Source: Zonotrichia leucophrys gambelii
Taxonomy: Eukaryota > Chordata > Aves > Passeriformes > Passerellidae
Reading direction: 5' to 3'
Assembly: GCF_028769735.1 (NCBI RefSeq)
Contig: NC_088178.1
Coordinates: 30,047,357 to 30,111,356 of the forward strand
Length of the DNA stretch: 64,000 nt
Shown: positions 9,501 to 21,300 of the stretch, in pieces
Layout of the letters: each line of letters begins with the position of its first letter
Position numbering within the stretch: the stretch's first letter is position 1
The notes under the pieces: generated by a model
Seen by the model: the letters and a program-made list of their open reading frames with translations, nothing else
Told to the model about the DNA's origin: nothing
Database searches by the model: none
Made by a program: the position numbers and the translations under genes

Positions 9501-12500
9501 AGGAATTCCCTGTCTGGACTTACAGTACTGCAGGACTTTCAGCCTCTTGTAGAGATCTTCCCTGTTTACAGAGACCAGGCCCATGAGGACATCGCTGTGC
9601 CCTGCAAATGACAGGGGACAAGAATGGGATCAGCCCCAGGTGTAAATAAAACCCCTGGGACACCTCCCACCACCCCAGGCTGCTCCAGCCCCAGGGTCCA
9701 ACCTGGCCTTGGGCACTGCCAGGGATCCAGGGGCCTCCCCACCCTCCCAGCCTCCCTCCATCCCTGCCCTAAGGATGAGCTGAACTCTCACACTCACCAT
9801 TCATGTATTTGGTTGCAGAAGACATACAAATATCAGCCCCCAGGGCCAAAGGACGCTGAAAGGAAAGGAAAATAACATCATCATTCCAGTTTGGGTTCAT
9901 CCCCAGCCATTCCAAGGGCTCTGAGCTCACACAGGATAAACAAGGGGAGAAACAAACACAAAAACCTGAGCATGACAACAGAACATGTGCTAAAGGCAGC
10001 AGTACAGGGAGGCACTCTGAACTCAAGGGAAGCACAAGAAAATGTGATTCAAGAGCACTGCTCCCACTGCCACAGGCTCCAGGGAGAGAAGAGATTGAGC
10101 ACATCCAACACACAGTGCAGAGCTGGGAAAACAGTTCTGCAGCTGAGCTGGGGCAGGGACACACCATGGCATGGAGCCCACAAAGGGCATTTCCATGGGA
10201 AATGAGGGGCTCCAGCTGCACAGCAAAAGAATTGCTTTGCTTTCCAGCTGTTGCAGATCCTGCCCTGGAGGAGCTGAGAGCAAGAGCAAAGGAGCTTCCT
10301 CTGGCAGCTCTCTCTCCCCTCAGTGCCAGTGCTCTGCCCAGGAGCCTCCTGAGGGGAGACAAACCAGGAGCTGGATGGGCAAGAGGGGCTGAGCAGTGCC
10401 AGATTTTTAATCAGTCACTAATTAAGGCACTTTGCACCTGGTATCAGAACATTCTAAAGAGTGAAGGGCATCACTGTTAAAACTTAACAAAGCAGGCAGT
10501 TGCCAAAACTGCTGCTGCCACACTAAATGCAGACTCTCACCCAGGGAATGTGGAGATGCCCAGCCAGAACCATAATGGAAAAGGACTTTTACACTCAACA
10601 TTGATGGACAGATGACTGTGAAATTCTCCTTCTCTTAGCCCAGTGTGGTACCTCACCTACTGCTCCCACCAATTAATCATTAGCGCTGGCTTTCCCTCCA
10701 CACTGGGCTGCTCCAGACACATTAACCAGCACCCTGTGCTCTTCCACACAGCCCTTTCTGGAGGAAATTGGGAATTCTGAAGTGAACAAGACATTGCAGG
10801 GCAAATCCCCAAGCCTCTGGCATGTCCCAGGCCAACTGCAGAGCTGCAACATTTTCTGCCAAGTTCTCTTAATTCAGCAAGATCACCATACCCAGCAGGC
10901 ACTTTGCACTCTGCAAAAACGGTGACTTCAAACCTACAACACCAGGGCTCAGCTTGGTCTCCTGGGAAACAGATCTGACACAATCCCTTTCCCACCCCAT
11001 CCCAATCCCCCTGACCTGGGGCAGGTGACACACCTGGAAATATGGAGACATGAAGCTGTTGTCCACGGCCACCAGCACCCCCGGGTGCCTGTGCGCCACC
11101 TCTGCGCAGGCTTTGATGTCGATCACCTTCAGCGTGGGGTTCGTGGGGCTCTCCAGCCAAACCAGCTGCACAAACCCAAAACAACTCCAGGTCAGAGAGC
11201 TCCCAGCGCTGGGCTGAGTCCCAGGGGCTCTGGGTGCCCAGTGCTGGCAGCTCCCCGTGGCTTTGGGCCCTGGGGACGGGCAGTGGCCCTGCCAGAGCCA
11301 GGGGAGGCTCCAGCGGCTCCTCCGAGCCCAGGGAGCTTTCCCTGCAGCCGGGCTTGTGCCATCCCAGCTGGAGAAGGGCCCAGCAGCAGGACAGAGCCTT
11401 TCCCAGAGCCTTGCCCAGCACAGCTCCCTTCCCCTGGGGCAGGGATCAGCCAGCAGCGCCACGGAGCCCCCCCTGCTCCTCCTCACCTCTGTCCTGTTCC
11501 CTCCTCTCTGCAGGGCTCTGCCCTTCTCAGGATGTGCCCATGAGGGGCACAGGGGGATAGGGTGGATGCAGCTGTGCCCCAGGCTGCCCCCTCAGCTCAA
11601 CACAGCCCCAACCCCAACAGGAGCGAGGATAAAACAATTTAACGTCCCTTTAAAAGCCACTTCCCTCTCCCCTACCTTGGTCTCTGGTGTAATTGCAGCT
11701 TCCAGGCATTTTGGCTTTGTGCAGTCAACAAAAGTTACTTTCAAATTATTTTCTGAGGCTACTTCCTGGAAGTATCTGTTTGTGCCTTAAAAAACCCAAA
11801 AATCACAAAATGAAAAACTTCCTTAACTTTCATTGCCTGCTCTGCAGCCTCCTGCATCATGCAGGGACAGTCAGGAGGGCACAGATTGATGCTGCACACC
11901 ATCCATGGCACATTTATATTTTCTTTATAGAACAGGTGCTAAAGGCAGCAGTCCAGGGAGGCACTTTGCACCTGGTATCAGCACATTCAAAAGAGTGAAG
12001 GGCATCACTGTTAAAACTTAACCACGTTTAAAGATTGTTGCAGATTGAGTGATCATGAAATAGTAATAAATAAATATGGGATCAGAGTGATTTGGGAAGT
12101 ACTTGAAATCAATGTGGGGTTTATGATCAGGAAATTAAACAGAGAAGAACAACCAAGGGGAACACTCCAGCTACTGTTTCCCATCACTCCAATAAAAATG
12201 ATTCCTTCCTGTCTTTGAAGCCTTTCCCTGGGAAGATTAAAAGAATCCAGCAGGTGATCAATGGATGTGCAGCACTCACTACCAGAAACACTGCCTGCAT
12301 TAAAAATTCATTGCTTGGGTCCTTTTGCCAAGGTGATCCCCAGGGACTCAGTTTTCCATCTGAGCAGGAAGGGATGGGACATGGAGGCGGATTCTGGGAG
12401 CTGAAGGGAACATCTGAGTGATGTTTGGGAGGTTCTGTTGTGAGAAACCCTTTCTTTGGAACAAACCAAGCCAGAGGAGGAGCAATGAAATTCAGCCCTG

Positions 12501-15176
12501 CAGAAACCAGGCTGAGGCTCCAAGGAGAGGGGAAAGCTCCCAGGAACTGGAGTGAGCTCACCCTGCTCAGAGAGGGACTCTGGCAGAGCTGGGTGCACTG
12601 GGGAGCTGTGAGGGAGAGGGATTGATAAAAACAGGCTTCAAAGAACAGTGGGGTCCCGCAGGGGAAATTCAGAGTTCCTGAGAGCCACAGACAGGTTTGA
12701 GCCCCTGCACAAAGAAGGCTGAAGACACAGGGTGCTGTACCCACCTCCATAGACATCATCCATGCAGATAACTGAGTCCCCTGACTTCAGCAGGTGACAG
12801 ATGTTCAAAAGAGCTGCTAAGCCAGAGGAATAAGCCAAGCCTGAGGAGAAAGGATCATCAGTGTTTGATGTGACACAACAAGTCAGACTTGCCTTGGCCT
12901 CTGCAAAGAACCTGTTCTGTCACTGCCTCACTGGGAACGTGGAGCCAGTGACAGCAGGGGATGGATGTGGACAGCATGGAACCAGGATGGACACTGGGAT
13001 ACACTGGGAATGGACTGGGACACACTGGGAATGGACTGGGACACACTGGGAATGGACTGGGACACACTGGGAATGGACTGGGGCCAGGGGCTGCCTGCTC
13101 CCACTGCCTCCAGTGCTGCTGCACAAGGATGGATCCAGCTCAGCCCAGGCCTCAGCCACAGTGAGGGAGCAGCAGACAAACCCAGGCATGGAGCTGGACT
13201 TTGCTGAACCAGAAGTGTTGGGCTCTTCCCCACCTTGGAGCTGCTCCTGCCCACAGCCAACAGCCAGAGCCGTGGTGAGGGAATCATGGAATGGTTTGGG
13301 ATGGAGGGACCCCAAAGCCCACCCAGTGCCACCCCCTGTCCCAGGCTGCTCCAAGCCCTGTCCAACCCATGAGGTGCTCACTGTATTTGGCTCCATCGAG
13401 GGCGGCCACAGCCTTTTCCAGGCAATCCCGAGTGGGGTTCCCAGACCGGATGTAGTCATAACCCTGGGGTGGAAATAAGAAACAAACATCAGAGAGAGCA
13501 CTGGGAAAGCCTGGGAAAAAAGCAGTTCTAGGTTCCTTAAAGAGCGCTGGCTGAGGGCATGCAGGTCCTCGCAGAGCAGCAGGATTCTGTCCTGGCACAA
13601 CATGCAGTGGGGCATCCCTGCCAGAGAAAGGGCCTGGGGTGCACTGGGACAAGGAGCCACATTCTCCTGCTTCTCCTCAGACATCCATCTGTGGCCACTG
13701 TGGGAGAAAGGGCTTGGGCTGCACAGTCCAACCACCCTGAGAATGCCAGGCTGGCTCTGGCTGGGACCATGCAGGTGCTCTGGTCCCACTCCCTGCCCAG
13801 CAGAGCACAGGGCACAGGATCATGTCTAGACAGCTGTGGGTATCTCCAGTGAGGGAGACTCCTCAGCCTCTCTGAAGGGAATTCTCAGGAAAAACATGTG
13901 TCCACCTCCATCACACCCACAGGCACCGGACAACTCCCCTCATCAGCTCGACAACCCACACGTTTCCAATTGTCACAGCTTTTATGCAAATTCTGGGCAA
14001 ATTCAATGAGGAAAATAAGACTCATGCACGCACAGATGCAGTTGTTACCAAGAGAACCTGCTGAGCACCCTGGGATTTGCCTGCTTTTAGGATTTCTCTT
14101 TAATGTCAACTTCCTCATAGTCAGGAATTCTGCAGATCGCTCTGGCAGAGCTCCCGGCAAGAGCATGGATCCTGTCATCAGGATGTGGATACAGCAGCGT
14201 GACTCCTCCTGAGGGCCTCCTCAGCACAGCTGGGATTCTGTGTGGAATGAGGAATCACAAGGCAAATTCCTCCTGCGCCACCAGCACAAGGCGAGTTTGG
14301 AGCAGGTGCTGATTGAGGAGTGGCAGCTTTGTGCCACGTCCCGTCAAACCTTTCTAGCACTTTCTACAGGGCATCCACCAACTCCTTAAGAAATATTCCC
14401 TCGGTTTGGAAGGAAGACCGAAGGAGGCTCTTACACAAAGCGTGTGTAGTGGAACAGGGATTCTGCCCGGGCCCTGGAGCGGGGGCAGGGCCGGGAGAGC
14501 CGCCCGTGTTTCCGGCTCCGGGCAGCCCCCGGAGCAGCGTCCCTGCGAGCCCGGGGGCACCGCGTGCTCCCTGCTCCCCTTCCCCCGCCTTTCCCACGGG
14601 AATCATCCCAACCTCATCCCAGTCTCATCCCAACCGCTCCGGATCGCCGCCCGCAGCGGGAACAGCGAGCCCCGGGCTGGCTCCGGCTGCAAGGGACCAC
14701 AGCGGCTCCTCCGGTGCCACCGCCGCTCAGCGGGGCCGTCCCGGAGCACAGGAACGGCATCGCGGCCGGGCGGCTCTGCAAGGGCCCCGTGAGCAGCCCC
14801 GCTCCCGGCCCAGCGAGATGCTCGCGTCTGCCCAGGAGCTGCCACGGGGGAAACATCGGCACCGGGAGCTCCCTGCCCTGCCCAGGCCCTGCCGCCTCCC
14901 GTTCTCCCGGCCGGGACACGCCGGATGCTCGCGGCCTCCCGCGTGTGCCCAAGCCCGGAAGGGGGCTCGGTGTCCCTGTGGATGACTCAGCGCCCCGGTG
15001 GCGGCCACACTCACCGCGTGGTCGCCGGGAGCCCGCTGCTTGAAGGTGGTGGAGAGCGAGATGGGCGGCACCATGGCCCCGGAGCGCCATTGCTCGGGCT
15101 CCTGGCCGGCATGGATGGCCTGGGTGGCGAAGTGCTTGAAGGGCGGCAAGAACCCCTCCGTCCCCTTGCCTGCCAT
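6573..15176 (-). CDS. CTH: CTH, cystathionine gamma-lyase (complete, 12 coding exons)
   Basis: Exons: 15176-15015, 13463-13382, 12840-12745, 11785-11676, 11165-11034, 9855-9798, 9601-9524, 8902-8750, 8634-8513, 8048-7996, 6970-6832 and a tiny last exon 6581-6573. They give 397 codons plus stop (human 405). The enzyme is a PLP-dependent tetramer that cleaves cystathionine to cysteine and also makes H2S; it is cytosolic. Visible landmarks are [77 protein letters not shown], the PLP lysine in [11 protein letters not shown] (about Lys210), [22 protein letters not shown] and [20 protein letters not shown]. The start codon lies in GCGGCCATGG. The last exon adds only FA then TAA, where mammals have an eight-residue tail; this exon is the least certain. 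Retaining intron 11 would instead add about 18 residues. Confidence 0.96.
8925..8975 (-). repeat. CR1-tail-like octamer microsatellite next to CTH exon 8
   Basis: Read on the minus strand it is repeats of ATTCTGTG/GGATTCTG type, the pattern that ends CR1 elements. It lies just upstream of the exon 8 acceptor, whose CCCATTCCCACAG follows within about 20 nt. Confidence 0.6.
9655..9780 (-). mobile_element. CR1 LINE 3' fragment
   Basis: On the minus strand it reads GGGAGG...GGATCCCTGGCAGTGCCC, then CAAGGCCAGGTTGGACC and GGAGCAGCCTGGGGTGG, the CR1 3' body, in CTH intron 6 and in the sense orientation of the gene. Confidence 0.7.
9979..10488. repeat. dispersed about 95-bp repeat, copy split by about 410 bp
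   Basis: The left half (near 9979-10016, GTGCTAAAGGCAGCAGT) and right half (10425-10488, GGCACTTTGCACCTGGTATC through GGCATCACTGTTAAAAC) match one continuous sequence at 11929-12023. The halves are separated by 10017-10424. The word AGGCACT is present at both junctions (10010-10016 and 10425-10431). Confidence 0.75.
11929..12023. repeat. dispersed about 95-bp repeat, intact copy
   Basis: Continuous counterpart of the split copy at 9979-10488 in CTH intron 3 (upstream of exon 4). The element family is not recognised. Confidence 0.75.
12985..13085. repeat. 21/22-bp minisatellite in CTH intron 2
   Basis: About four to five copies of GGGACACACTGGGAATGGACT. Confidence 0.9.
13275..13369 (-). mobile_element. 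CR1 LINE 3' end starting next to the CTH exon 2 donor
   Basis: On the minus strand: GGTTGGACAGGGCTTGGAGC, AGCCTGGGACAGGGGGTGGC, GGGGTCCCTCCATCCC and AAACCATTCCATGATTCC, a truncated CR1 3' end with tail. Its first base lies only about 11 nt into intron 2. Confidence 0.8.
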
Positions 15177-15340
15177 GGCCGCGTCTGTGTGGGACCGGCC
15201 CTCAGCGCTCCGGGGGCTCGGCGGGGTGGGGGCTCCTCATTGGCTGCGGAGCAGGCGGGGAGGGGCCCTCGCGCCCTCCCATTGGCTGCCGGTGGGGCGG
15301 GGCCCGCCCTGCACGGGCAGCGCCCGCCCGCTGGGGGGCG
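14440..15340 (-). promoter_or_regulatory. CTH CpG-island promoter, CCAAT and GC boxes
   Basis: CpG-dense sequence spans CTH exon 1 and its flanks. Upstream of the start codon the minus strand has CCAAT at 15243-15239 and 15285-15281, and a GC box (GGGGCGGGGC, 15294-15303). There is no TATA box at a sensible place. Motifs are seen; function is inferred. Confidence 0.55.
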
Positions 15341-15368
15341 CCACGCGCTGCGCGCTGAGGGGCCGCTC

Positions 15369-15870
15369 CCGGGAGCCTTGCCGGGATCCAGGGGCGCCTT
15401 TCCCGGGAGCCTTGTCGGGATCCAGGGGCGCCTTTCCCGGGAGGAACCGGGAATAATCTGACAGCACGGGAATGATCCACAGGGCAGCAGCGTGCTGACT
15501 GCCCGGCAGCGCTGCCTGCAGTACCTCAGCACCGGGAATAGCTCCAGCGCGGCACGGGTCGGGGGACCGGCTGGAGCTGTGGGAAGATCTGGATTCTGAG
15601 GGACAACGAGTGGCCCGGCAGGTGCCATGGGATCCTGAGGACACGTTTCCCGCCACAGTGCCAGTGGATCTGAGACATGATCTGTCCGCCAGCGGGCCCG
15701 TGGATCCTGAGGACAACGGTGGGCCCGCAGCGGTGCCAGGGATCCTGGGGTACCACAATCAATCCCAGCAGGTCAGGGGGGATCCTGCCCCTGTGCCCAG
15801 CCCTGGGGACACCTCTGGGTGCTGTGCCCAGCCCTGGGGACACCTCTGGGTGCTGTGCCCAGCTCTGGCT
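15369..15870. repeat. short GC-rich direct repeats upstream of CTH
   Basis: Three small clusters: a unit of about 40 bp (GGGATCCAGGGGCGCCTTTC) twice at 15369-15441; degenerate GGATCCTGAGGACA words at 15588-15755; and a 37-bp unit (CCCTGGGGACACCTCTGGGT) just over twice at 15787-15870. Confidence 0.75.
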
Positions 15871-15884
15871 CCTCAGCACAGCAG

Positions 15885-16306
15885 GGCCAGGAGCTCCTGG
15901 AGCTGAGCAAGGGCCTGGAGCATCTCGGTGCCCAGGAAAGGCTGAGGGAGCTGGGGCTGCTCAGCCTGGAGAGGAGCCCCAGGGAGAGGGGCCTCAGCCC
16001 TGGGTGGCCCTGTCTATCCCTGGGTGTCCCTGGGTGTCCCTGTGTACAGAGGTCAGAGGGCTCCGCTCCAGACCCAGCAATGGCCCCAGAGCCACGGGCA
16101 GGGACTGAGCCCAGCAATTCCCCCGGCACAGGAGGCAGAGCTTCTACTCCAGCCCTGAGCAGATTGAGCACAGAGGCTGTGGACTCTCCTCTCTGGGGAT
16201 ATTCCAGAACAATTGGGACACAAACCTGTGCTCTGGGATGTCCCTGCTGGAGCAGGGAGGTGACTGCAGAGGAGCCCTTCAGCCTGACCCATTCTGGAGT
16301 TCTGTG
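15885..16306 (+). mobile_element. CR1 LINE 3' portion
   Basis: Plus orientation: AAAGGCTGAGGGAGCTGGGG, CTCAGCCTGGAGAGGAGCCC, then CAGAGGCTGTGGACTCTCCT, GGAGATATTC-like wording and the tail TTCTGGAGTTCTGTGATT. This is typical of a CR1 3' UTR. The open frame across it is not a host gene. Confidence 0.75.
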
Positions 16307-17635
16307 ATTAAAAATTAATTCACTGAGTCTCCCTGCCAAGGTTATCCTACGTGGACTGATGTCCATGGAACAGCACTTTGACATCTGAGGACAAAGGACA
16401 CACATGTGCTGAAGGCCACTGATGAATGATTTATATATTAGACTTTGTAAGGAAACATTTTTTTTACAACAAAAATATGGACAAAATGTGAGCAAAGCTG
16501 GATCTAAGAAGAGCAAACCTCTGGATGTGTGCAGGACCATGCCCCAGCCTCACATACAGGCAGGAACCTGGGATTTAGGAGGCAGGAATTCCATCCCCTG
16601 TTGATCAATCTGCTTACTGTAGGAAAGTTCTGTTGATAGGCAGACAAAAAAAGCCATTCTCAAGAATTTGTAAGTGTAAAGTAATCCCACAGTTGGGATT
16701 CCTTACAAACACCAGTTTTTCCGGAGCTCTTCCCATGAGTAATGCCTTGGTTCCATTTCTGGGGTGAATAAAGGAGTCCATAATAAGCTGGTAAACAGTG
16801 ACTTCATGGCTCTAGTAATTAAAAATGCAGCGTGAGGCTTCCAACATCAGCTAAAACCTGAGCCAATCCCTCCATTCCACAAGACCAGCCGTGCTCCTTG
16901 CTCTCCTGTGTTTCCAGTATGAGAGAACAGGAGACATTAGAACTGCTCAGTGCCAGCCTCTCACATTCTGCCTGCAGATGGGTTTGACTTTCTTCAAAAA
17001 ACAGGGAGAGACAGAAAAATCTCAGTGGAAAGACCACTGGAGTATACAGCAAAAGCAAATTGTTGGTTTTTTTCTTTTTTTTCCCCCTAGAATTACTTCA
17101 AATTCTGTATTAGGACTGTAAAAAGCTGTGTGGGAAGCAGCTGGGGACAGCAAGCACAGGAATTCCTAAATCTGCCTAGAATTCTTCTTGGTCATTTGGG
17201 ATGAGGGAGATGATGTGAACTCAGGAAAGACAAGGCCACCAGGCTGGTAATTCTGTTATCACAGCAGGTCTGGTCTCCCTGGCAAGTTGGGGGTTGTTTT
17301 CCCTGGGAGAATTATTAAAAAATCCAATTCACCAGGAATTTGGGACACCATCATTTTCACAATTACTCATCCCATATTTGAAGCAGAAACTTGCAGAACT
17401 GGCCCAGGAGCAGGACGTGCAGTGGGGAATTGGGAAGCTCCAACCCAGACAGGTCCTTTCTGAGCTGACACTGCACCTACAAGGGCTTGCACCACGACAG
17501 GGGCACTGTCCCGGTTTTCCTTTGAGGAACACTTGTCCCGGTCCCATCATTTCCCAAAGAACTTTCCATGGAGGGTGGGAGAGCACTGGAACAGCTGCTT
17601 AGAGAGTCTTGGAGTCTCCCTGTCCTGGCTGATCG
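16307..17635. other. CTH-ANKRD13C intergenic stretch
   Basis: No exon, CR1 body or tandem array was recognised. A small imperfect hairpin is present at 16668-16708, with arms TTGTAAG/CTTACAA and AATCCCA/TGGGATT. Otherwise ordinary unique-looking sequence. Confidence 0.45.
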
Positions 17636-17639
17636 GGAT

Positions 17640-18130
17640 GTGCCCTTTGGGATAGATCCCCGATTCCGCCTATCCCTCAGGGTGTGCCTGTTGGGATAGA
17701 TCCCCAATTCCGCCTATCCCTCAGGATGTGCCCTTTGGGATGGATCCGGTCCCTCAGGATGTGCCCTTTGGGATGGATCCCGTCCCTCAGACCGTGCCCG
17801 GTGGGATTGATCCCCGATCCCGATCCCTCCCCTCAGGATGCGGGAGCTGGGATCGATCCCCGATCCCTCCTCCCCTCAGGATGCGGTGGCTGGGACCGAT
17901 CCGCGATCCCTCCCCTCAGGATGCGGTTGGTGGGACCGATCCCCGATCACTCCTCCCCTCAGGATGCAGTTGTTGGGATCGATCCCGGATCCCGTCCCTC
18001 AGGATGCGGTTGGTGGGACCGATCCCTGATCCCTCCTCCCCTCAGGATGCGGTTGCTGGGATCGATCCCCGATTCCGTCCCTCAGGAAGCGGTTGCTGGG
18101 ACCGATTCCGGATCCCTCCTCCCCTCAGGC
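17640..18130. repeat. GATC-rich minisatellite upstream of ANKRD13C
   Basis: About eleven imperfect units of 35-45 bp built from CCCCTCAGGATGCGGTTG and TGGGATCGATCCCCGATCCC. Three units contain the perfect 12-bp palindrome GGGATCGATCCC; others read GGGATGGATCCC or GGGACCGATCCC. The array stops about 80 bp before the TCTCGCGAGA promoter motif. Confidence 0.9.
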
Positions 18131-18139
18131 CGTGCCCAT

Positions 18140-18346
18140 TGGGCGGATCCCGCCCCGCCCCTCCCGGTCACTCCGCGGCTCCTCCCGCGCGCTCTCTCGG
18201 TGCGGCGCAGTCTCGCGAGAGCGGCGGCCGAAGATGGCGGCGCGGAGCCGAGGCCCGTGAGGCGCGGGCGGAGCTGCGGCCGCTCCGGGGGCTCCGGGCG
18301 GGACCGGCCCCGCGGGCTCCGAGCGCTGCGGGCGCTCCCGCCGGCC
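18140..18346 (+). promoter_or_regulatory. ANKRD13C promoter: TCTCGCGAGA and YY1-type motif
   Basis: A CpG-dense, TATA-less stretch with a minus-strand-type CCAAT/GC context near 18138-18165, the palindrome TCTCGCGAGA at 18211-18220 (the element bound by BANP in mammals) and AAGATGGCGG at 18231-18240, a YY1 site usually placed just downstream of transcription starts. The start site is therefore probably near 18200-18230, with a 5' UTR of about 120-150 nt. Confidence 0.65.
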
Positions 18347-21300
18347 ATGACCGGCGAGAAGCTCCGCTCGCTGCGCAGGGACCACAAGCCCAGCAAGGAG
18401 GACGGGGACCTGCTGGCGGCCGGCGAGGACGAGGCGGCCGCGGCGCCCGGGGGCGCCTTCACGGGCGGGAAGGGCGGGCGGGCCGGGGGGCACCGCGGGC
18501 CCGGCGCTCACCGGCACCGCCCGCCGGCCCGGGCCGCCCCCGCCGGGCCCGAGCGCGGCCCCTTCCCCGTGCACGAGTGCGTGTTCAAGGGGGACGTGCG
18601 GCGGCTCTCGGCGCTCATCCGCACGCAGGGCATCGCCCAGAAGGACAGTCACGGTGAGCGGGACGCACCGGGGAACCGGGGCTCGGGCCGCGTCCCGGCG
18701 GGGCGGGAGATGCGGATGCTGGACCGGGAAATAGGGAATTCGTTGGGAGTTTTGCAAGGGAGTTTCATAAGGGTGTGTGAATACCCTGTAGGAAGGGTTG
18801 TGGACAAGGGATGGAGTGGCTGGCCAAGGGGGATGGCTTCCACTGACAGGAGGCAGGGATGGATGGGATACTGGGAAGGGATTGTTCCCTGGCAGGGTGG
18901 GCAGGCCCTGGCACAGCGTGCCCAGAGCAGCTGTGGCTGCCCCTGGATCCCTGGCAGTGCCCAAGGCCAGGCTGGACAGGGCTTGGAGCATCCTGGGATG
19001 GTGGAAGATGTCTCTGGCATGGCAGGGATGAGCTTTAAGGTCCATTCCAACCCAAACCATTCCGTAATTCCATGACTTTCGTAATATGAATGAGCACTGT
19101 GAGCTCCAGTACCAGCCCTGTCCTGGCAGAGCTGCCTCTGAGCAGGTGTTGCTCTGTGTCCAAGACCCCGCTGCATTTAAAAGATTCATTCTTTTTTAGA
19201 ATGTCTAAGCTGTCACCTGTTTGCTTTGGGGGATGCTGAGTTGTTCCTTTGGCTGTTGGCAGAGCAGTTTTTGATATTTCCCCAGGCTACAAAATCAATC
19301 CTTTTTTCCCTTTTCTTTTTAAATGCTGTGGCTCTGGGTTTTGAGAGAGTTGTTCTCAGCTGCTCCTCTGCAAATGCTCCGTCCACAGCAGTGTCAGTGA
19401 CAGAGATGGAATCTGATCCTTGTGCTGCTCTGAAATTTGTAAATATTGAATGTCTTGCCAGGACATTTCAAAACGTTTTAATTTGGAGGATATTTTATAC
19501 TGTTAACAAATAAATCAGCCTGGGGGATCCGCCTGACCTTCATGGTTGGTTCTAATCTTTATTTCAATAGCCGTTTCAAGAGTAACATGATCCATTTCTG
19601 CTGGAGAACTCCCAGTTCCACGTGTGTGGTGTCTGAGAAGTTGTGATAAAGAGCAGGCTTGTGTTGTGTTTCTGATAAGGAGATGGGCTCTGCTTCATTG
19701 TGGTGTGTAAATTCAAAGGGAGCACGAAGGTGAAGGATCTCTGGGGCTGGCACAGGGGCAGGAGGGATGGAGTTGGGAATTCCAGCTGTGTCTGTGGTGG
19801 CACTGGAAGGCAGCTGAGGGCTGCAGGGTAGCACCGGGCTCAGCTCCCAGCCAGGATGGGCAGGAGTGTTCCCTGCAGCTGGCACGGCGCTTTCCCAAGG
19901 GCAGAGCTCCAAATCCAGCTACAGATCTGTTTATCCTGCCACCTTCATTCCAGCAAATCCTGCTAGAATGAAAGCAGCAGACTTGGGGAGGAATTTTCCC
20001 ACTCTCTCTATTCCTGCTGCTGCTTCTCCCTGTTCCTCCTCCAGTTCCCCTTCAAGCAGCTCAGCAGCAGCAGCTCCAAATCTTTCCTTGAAGGCACTTC
20101 CTGATCCCTCTTTGCTTGCTGTCACCCTCAGTGTGTATCTCACACATTGATTCCATCCTTTTTTGATCCGTATATAAATCTCTAATTAAGATCTCCCTGC
20201 TTTCCCAGCTCTGTGCAGAGTTGGGACACTTTGGGGATCTCTGACTCATCATCTTCCTCCAAGTTTTTACTTGAACTATTCAAAAAAAAAAATCCACAAC
20301 AAACCTCTTGATGGTTTGACATTCCAGAGGCCTGAGTAACATTTCCCTGTTATTGTTTTCTTCCTGCCTGTTTCCATCTGTCACTTGTTTACACACACTG
20401 GAACTGGGAATTATTTGGGGGACACTCCAGCTGATGATTTGCTCAGAAATAAGCCAGAGGAATCCTGGGATGTGCTAAGGATTGGACAGAGGGGAGAGAG
20501 AATTTATTGTTAATAATCCAGTTCTGTTTTAGTGTTGGTTCAGTGCAGGAAAGCCAAATCCTGTGGAATGGGAGACTCCTGCTGTTCTGCTAAAAGCAAT
20601 TGAGTGTTAATTGAGTGCCTCCCCAGCTTCCTAAATTAACCTCCAAATCACTGCCCAGAGGAAGGCCGGTGTCATTATTCCCAAACAATGAGTTTCCTGG
20701 GAGAAGCCTGTAGCTACACCTAGTAGATGACTTCTAGCTTTATTATAACGTGCATTTAAGAGCTTAAATCCTGAACAGACAAATCCTCTTGCTGGAAAAC
20801 AGCCCTGTGGGTGGGCAGGTACCTCAGCAGAGGTGAAAGGCCACACGTGTGTGGGGACAGGTGCTGTGTTTGAGGTGTGCTTTGGGGCCAGCAGGCTTTG
20901 TTTGCCCACCTGGATGGGCACAGGCAGGATTCCAGGAGCTGCTGGCGCACTGATTTCTTGGGAAAGGGGGCTGTGGCTGTGCTGGGCACTGCTGAGGCCT
21001 CACCTCAAACCCTGGGGTCAGTTCTGTGGCCTTCATTCCAAAAAAGACCCTGAGGGGCTGGAGCATGTCCAGGGCAGGAAACAGAGCTGGGCAGGGGCTG
21101 CAGAATCCCTGAGGAGCTGGGCAGGGGCTGCAGAATCCCTGAGGAGCCGGGCAGGGGCTGCAGAATCCCTGAGGAGCTGGGCAGGGGCTGCAGAATCCCT
21201 GAGGGAGCTGGGAAGGGGCTGCAGAATCCCTGAGGAGCTGGAAGGGGCTGCAGAATCCCTGAGGGAGCTGGAAGGGGCTGCAGAATCCCTGAGGGAGCTG

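Noticed and set aside
15819..16307. 162-residue frame with LGAQERLRELGLLSLERS
   Set aside because: It is the translated 3' region of a CR1 element, a common false peptide in bird genomes, not a gene.
16668..16708. Hairpin as a candidate microRNA
   Set aside because: The stem is only 7 + 7 bp with an asymmetric 8-nt bulge, too short and uneven for a microRNA precursor.
17684..18346. In-frame extension upstream of the ANKRD13C start
   Set aside because: The extension is only minisatellite translation. The family N-terminus MTGEK begins at 18347 and the promoter motifs lie inside the supposed extension.
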